DNA of 17,329 bases. It comes from an uncultured Planctomycetaceae bacterium (GTDB lineage Bacteria > Planctomycetota > Planctomycetia > Pirellulales > UBA1268). The position numbers and the translations under genes were made by a program. Below, piece by piece: positions 17,270-17,329 of the stretch (position 1 is the stretch's first letter; every line of letters begins with the position of its first letter). A model generated the notes under the pieces. That model made no database searches. It was not told where the DNA came from and saw nothing but the letters and a program-made list of their open reading frames with translations. The stretch is from positions 1 to 17,329 of the forward strand of contig CALAZQ010000504.1 of the NCBI GenBank assembly GCA_937926325.1. The letters run 5' to 3'.

Positions 17270-17329
17270 ATGGGTCGCCGCGAACGAAAAAAGCAGGAAG
17301 TTTCGCTCTTTCCCTTTCTCGACATCCTC
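17270..17329 (+). CDS. N-terminus of a membrane-protein-like gene, cut by window end
   Basis: Only 20 codons are present, with no stop. The protein begins MGRRERKKQEV and continues SLFPFLDIL. A basic start followed by SLFPFL and the first turns of a hydrophobic helix matches an N-terminus I associate with a common planctomycete membrane protein type (basic tail, then one membrane helix, sometimes ExbD/biopolymer-transport-like). That link rests on memory and a very short sequence. It begins 138 nt after lysC, behind a terminator-like hairpin and a possible extended -10 promoter, so it probably starts a new transcription unit. Confidence 0.6.
   Translation, partial: MGRRERKKQEVSLFPFLDIL

Overview
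The window is GC-rich, with long, tightly packed genes. It most resembles a chromosomal segment of a planctomycete (Pirellulales-like). The evidence for this is a large secreted DUF5117-type metalloprotease, a stand-alone degenerate receiver protein, a chaperone cluster with two groEL genes around one groES, and a truncated last gene that begins with the 'SLFPFLDIL' N-terminus I associate with planctomycete membrane proteins. The lineage is inferred from gene content; there is no rRNA or other direct marker.

Layout. (1) 95-3340, plus strand: an exported metzincin-like zinc protease, then a small receiver-like protein. (2) 3349-12568, minus strand: a run of nine genes. In transcription order these are an M42 aminopeptidase, groEL copy A (with GGM tail), groES, groEL copy B (no GGM tail), dnaJ, grpE, an FmdB-type zinc ribbon gene, yacG, and a polytopic membrane protein of unknown function. 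Most junctions in this run carry strong stem-loops. The gap between yacG and the membrane gene holds a 131-bp element with 27-nt near-perfect inverted termini built from CACGAAGG units. (3) 12750-17131, plus strand: a compact aspartate-pathway operon of homoserine dehydrogenase, a phosphoglycerate-mutase/alkaline-phosphatase-superfamily protein (the type proposed to be a homoserine kinase), and an aspartate kinase with a duplicated ACT region. A terminator-like hairpin and a possible extended -10 promoter follow. (4) 17270 to the window end, plus strand: the first 20 codons of another gene.

How the genes fit together. The minus-strand block gathers Hsp60/Hsp10 and the Hsp70 co-chaperones DnaJ and GrpE; dnaK is not in the window. 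The plus-strand block covers aspartate phosphorylation and homoserine formation, with a plausible non-orthologous enzyme for homoserine phosphorylation on the way to threonine.

The window is mostly housekeeping and I found no convincing new multi-gene defence or mobile system. The best leads are the inverted-repeat element at 4592-4722, the hairpins between chaperone genes, the structured groEL-A leader, and the candidate homoserine kinase. No tRNA, rRNA, CRISPR array, transposase or integrase gene was seen.
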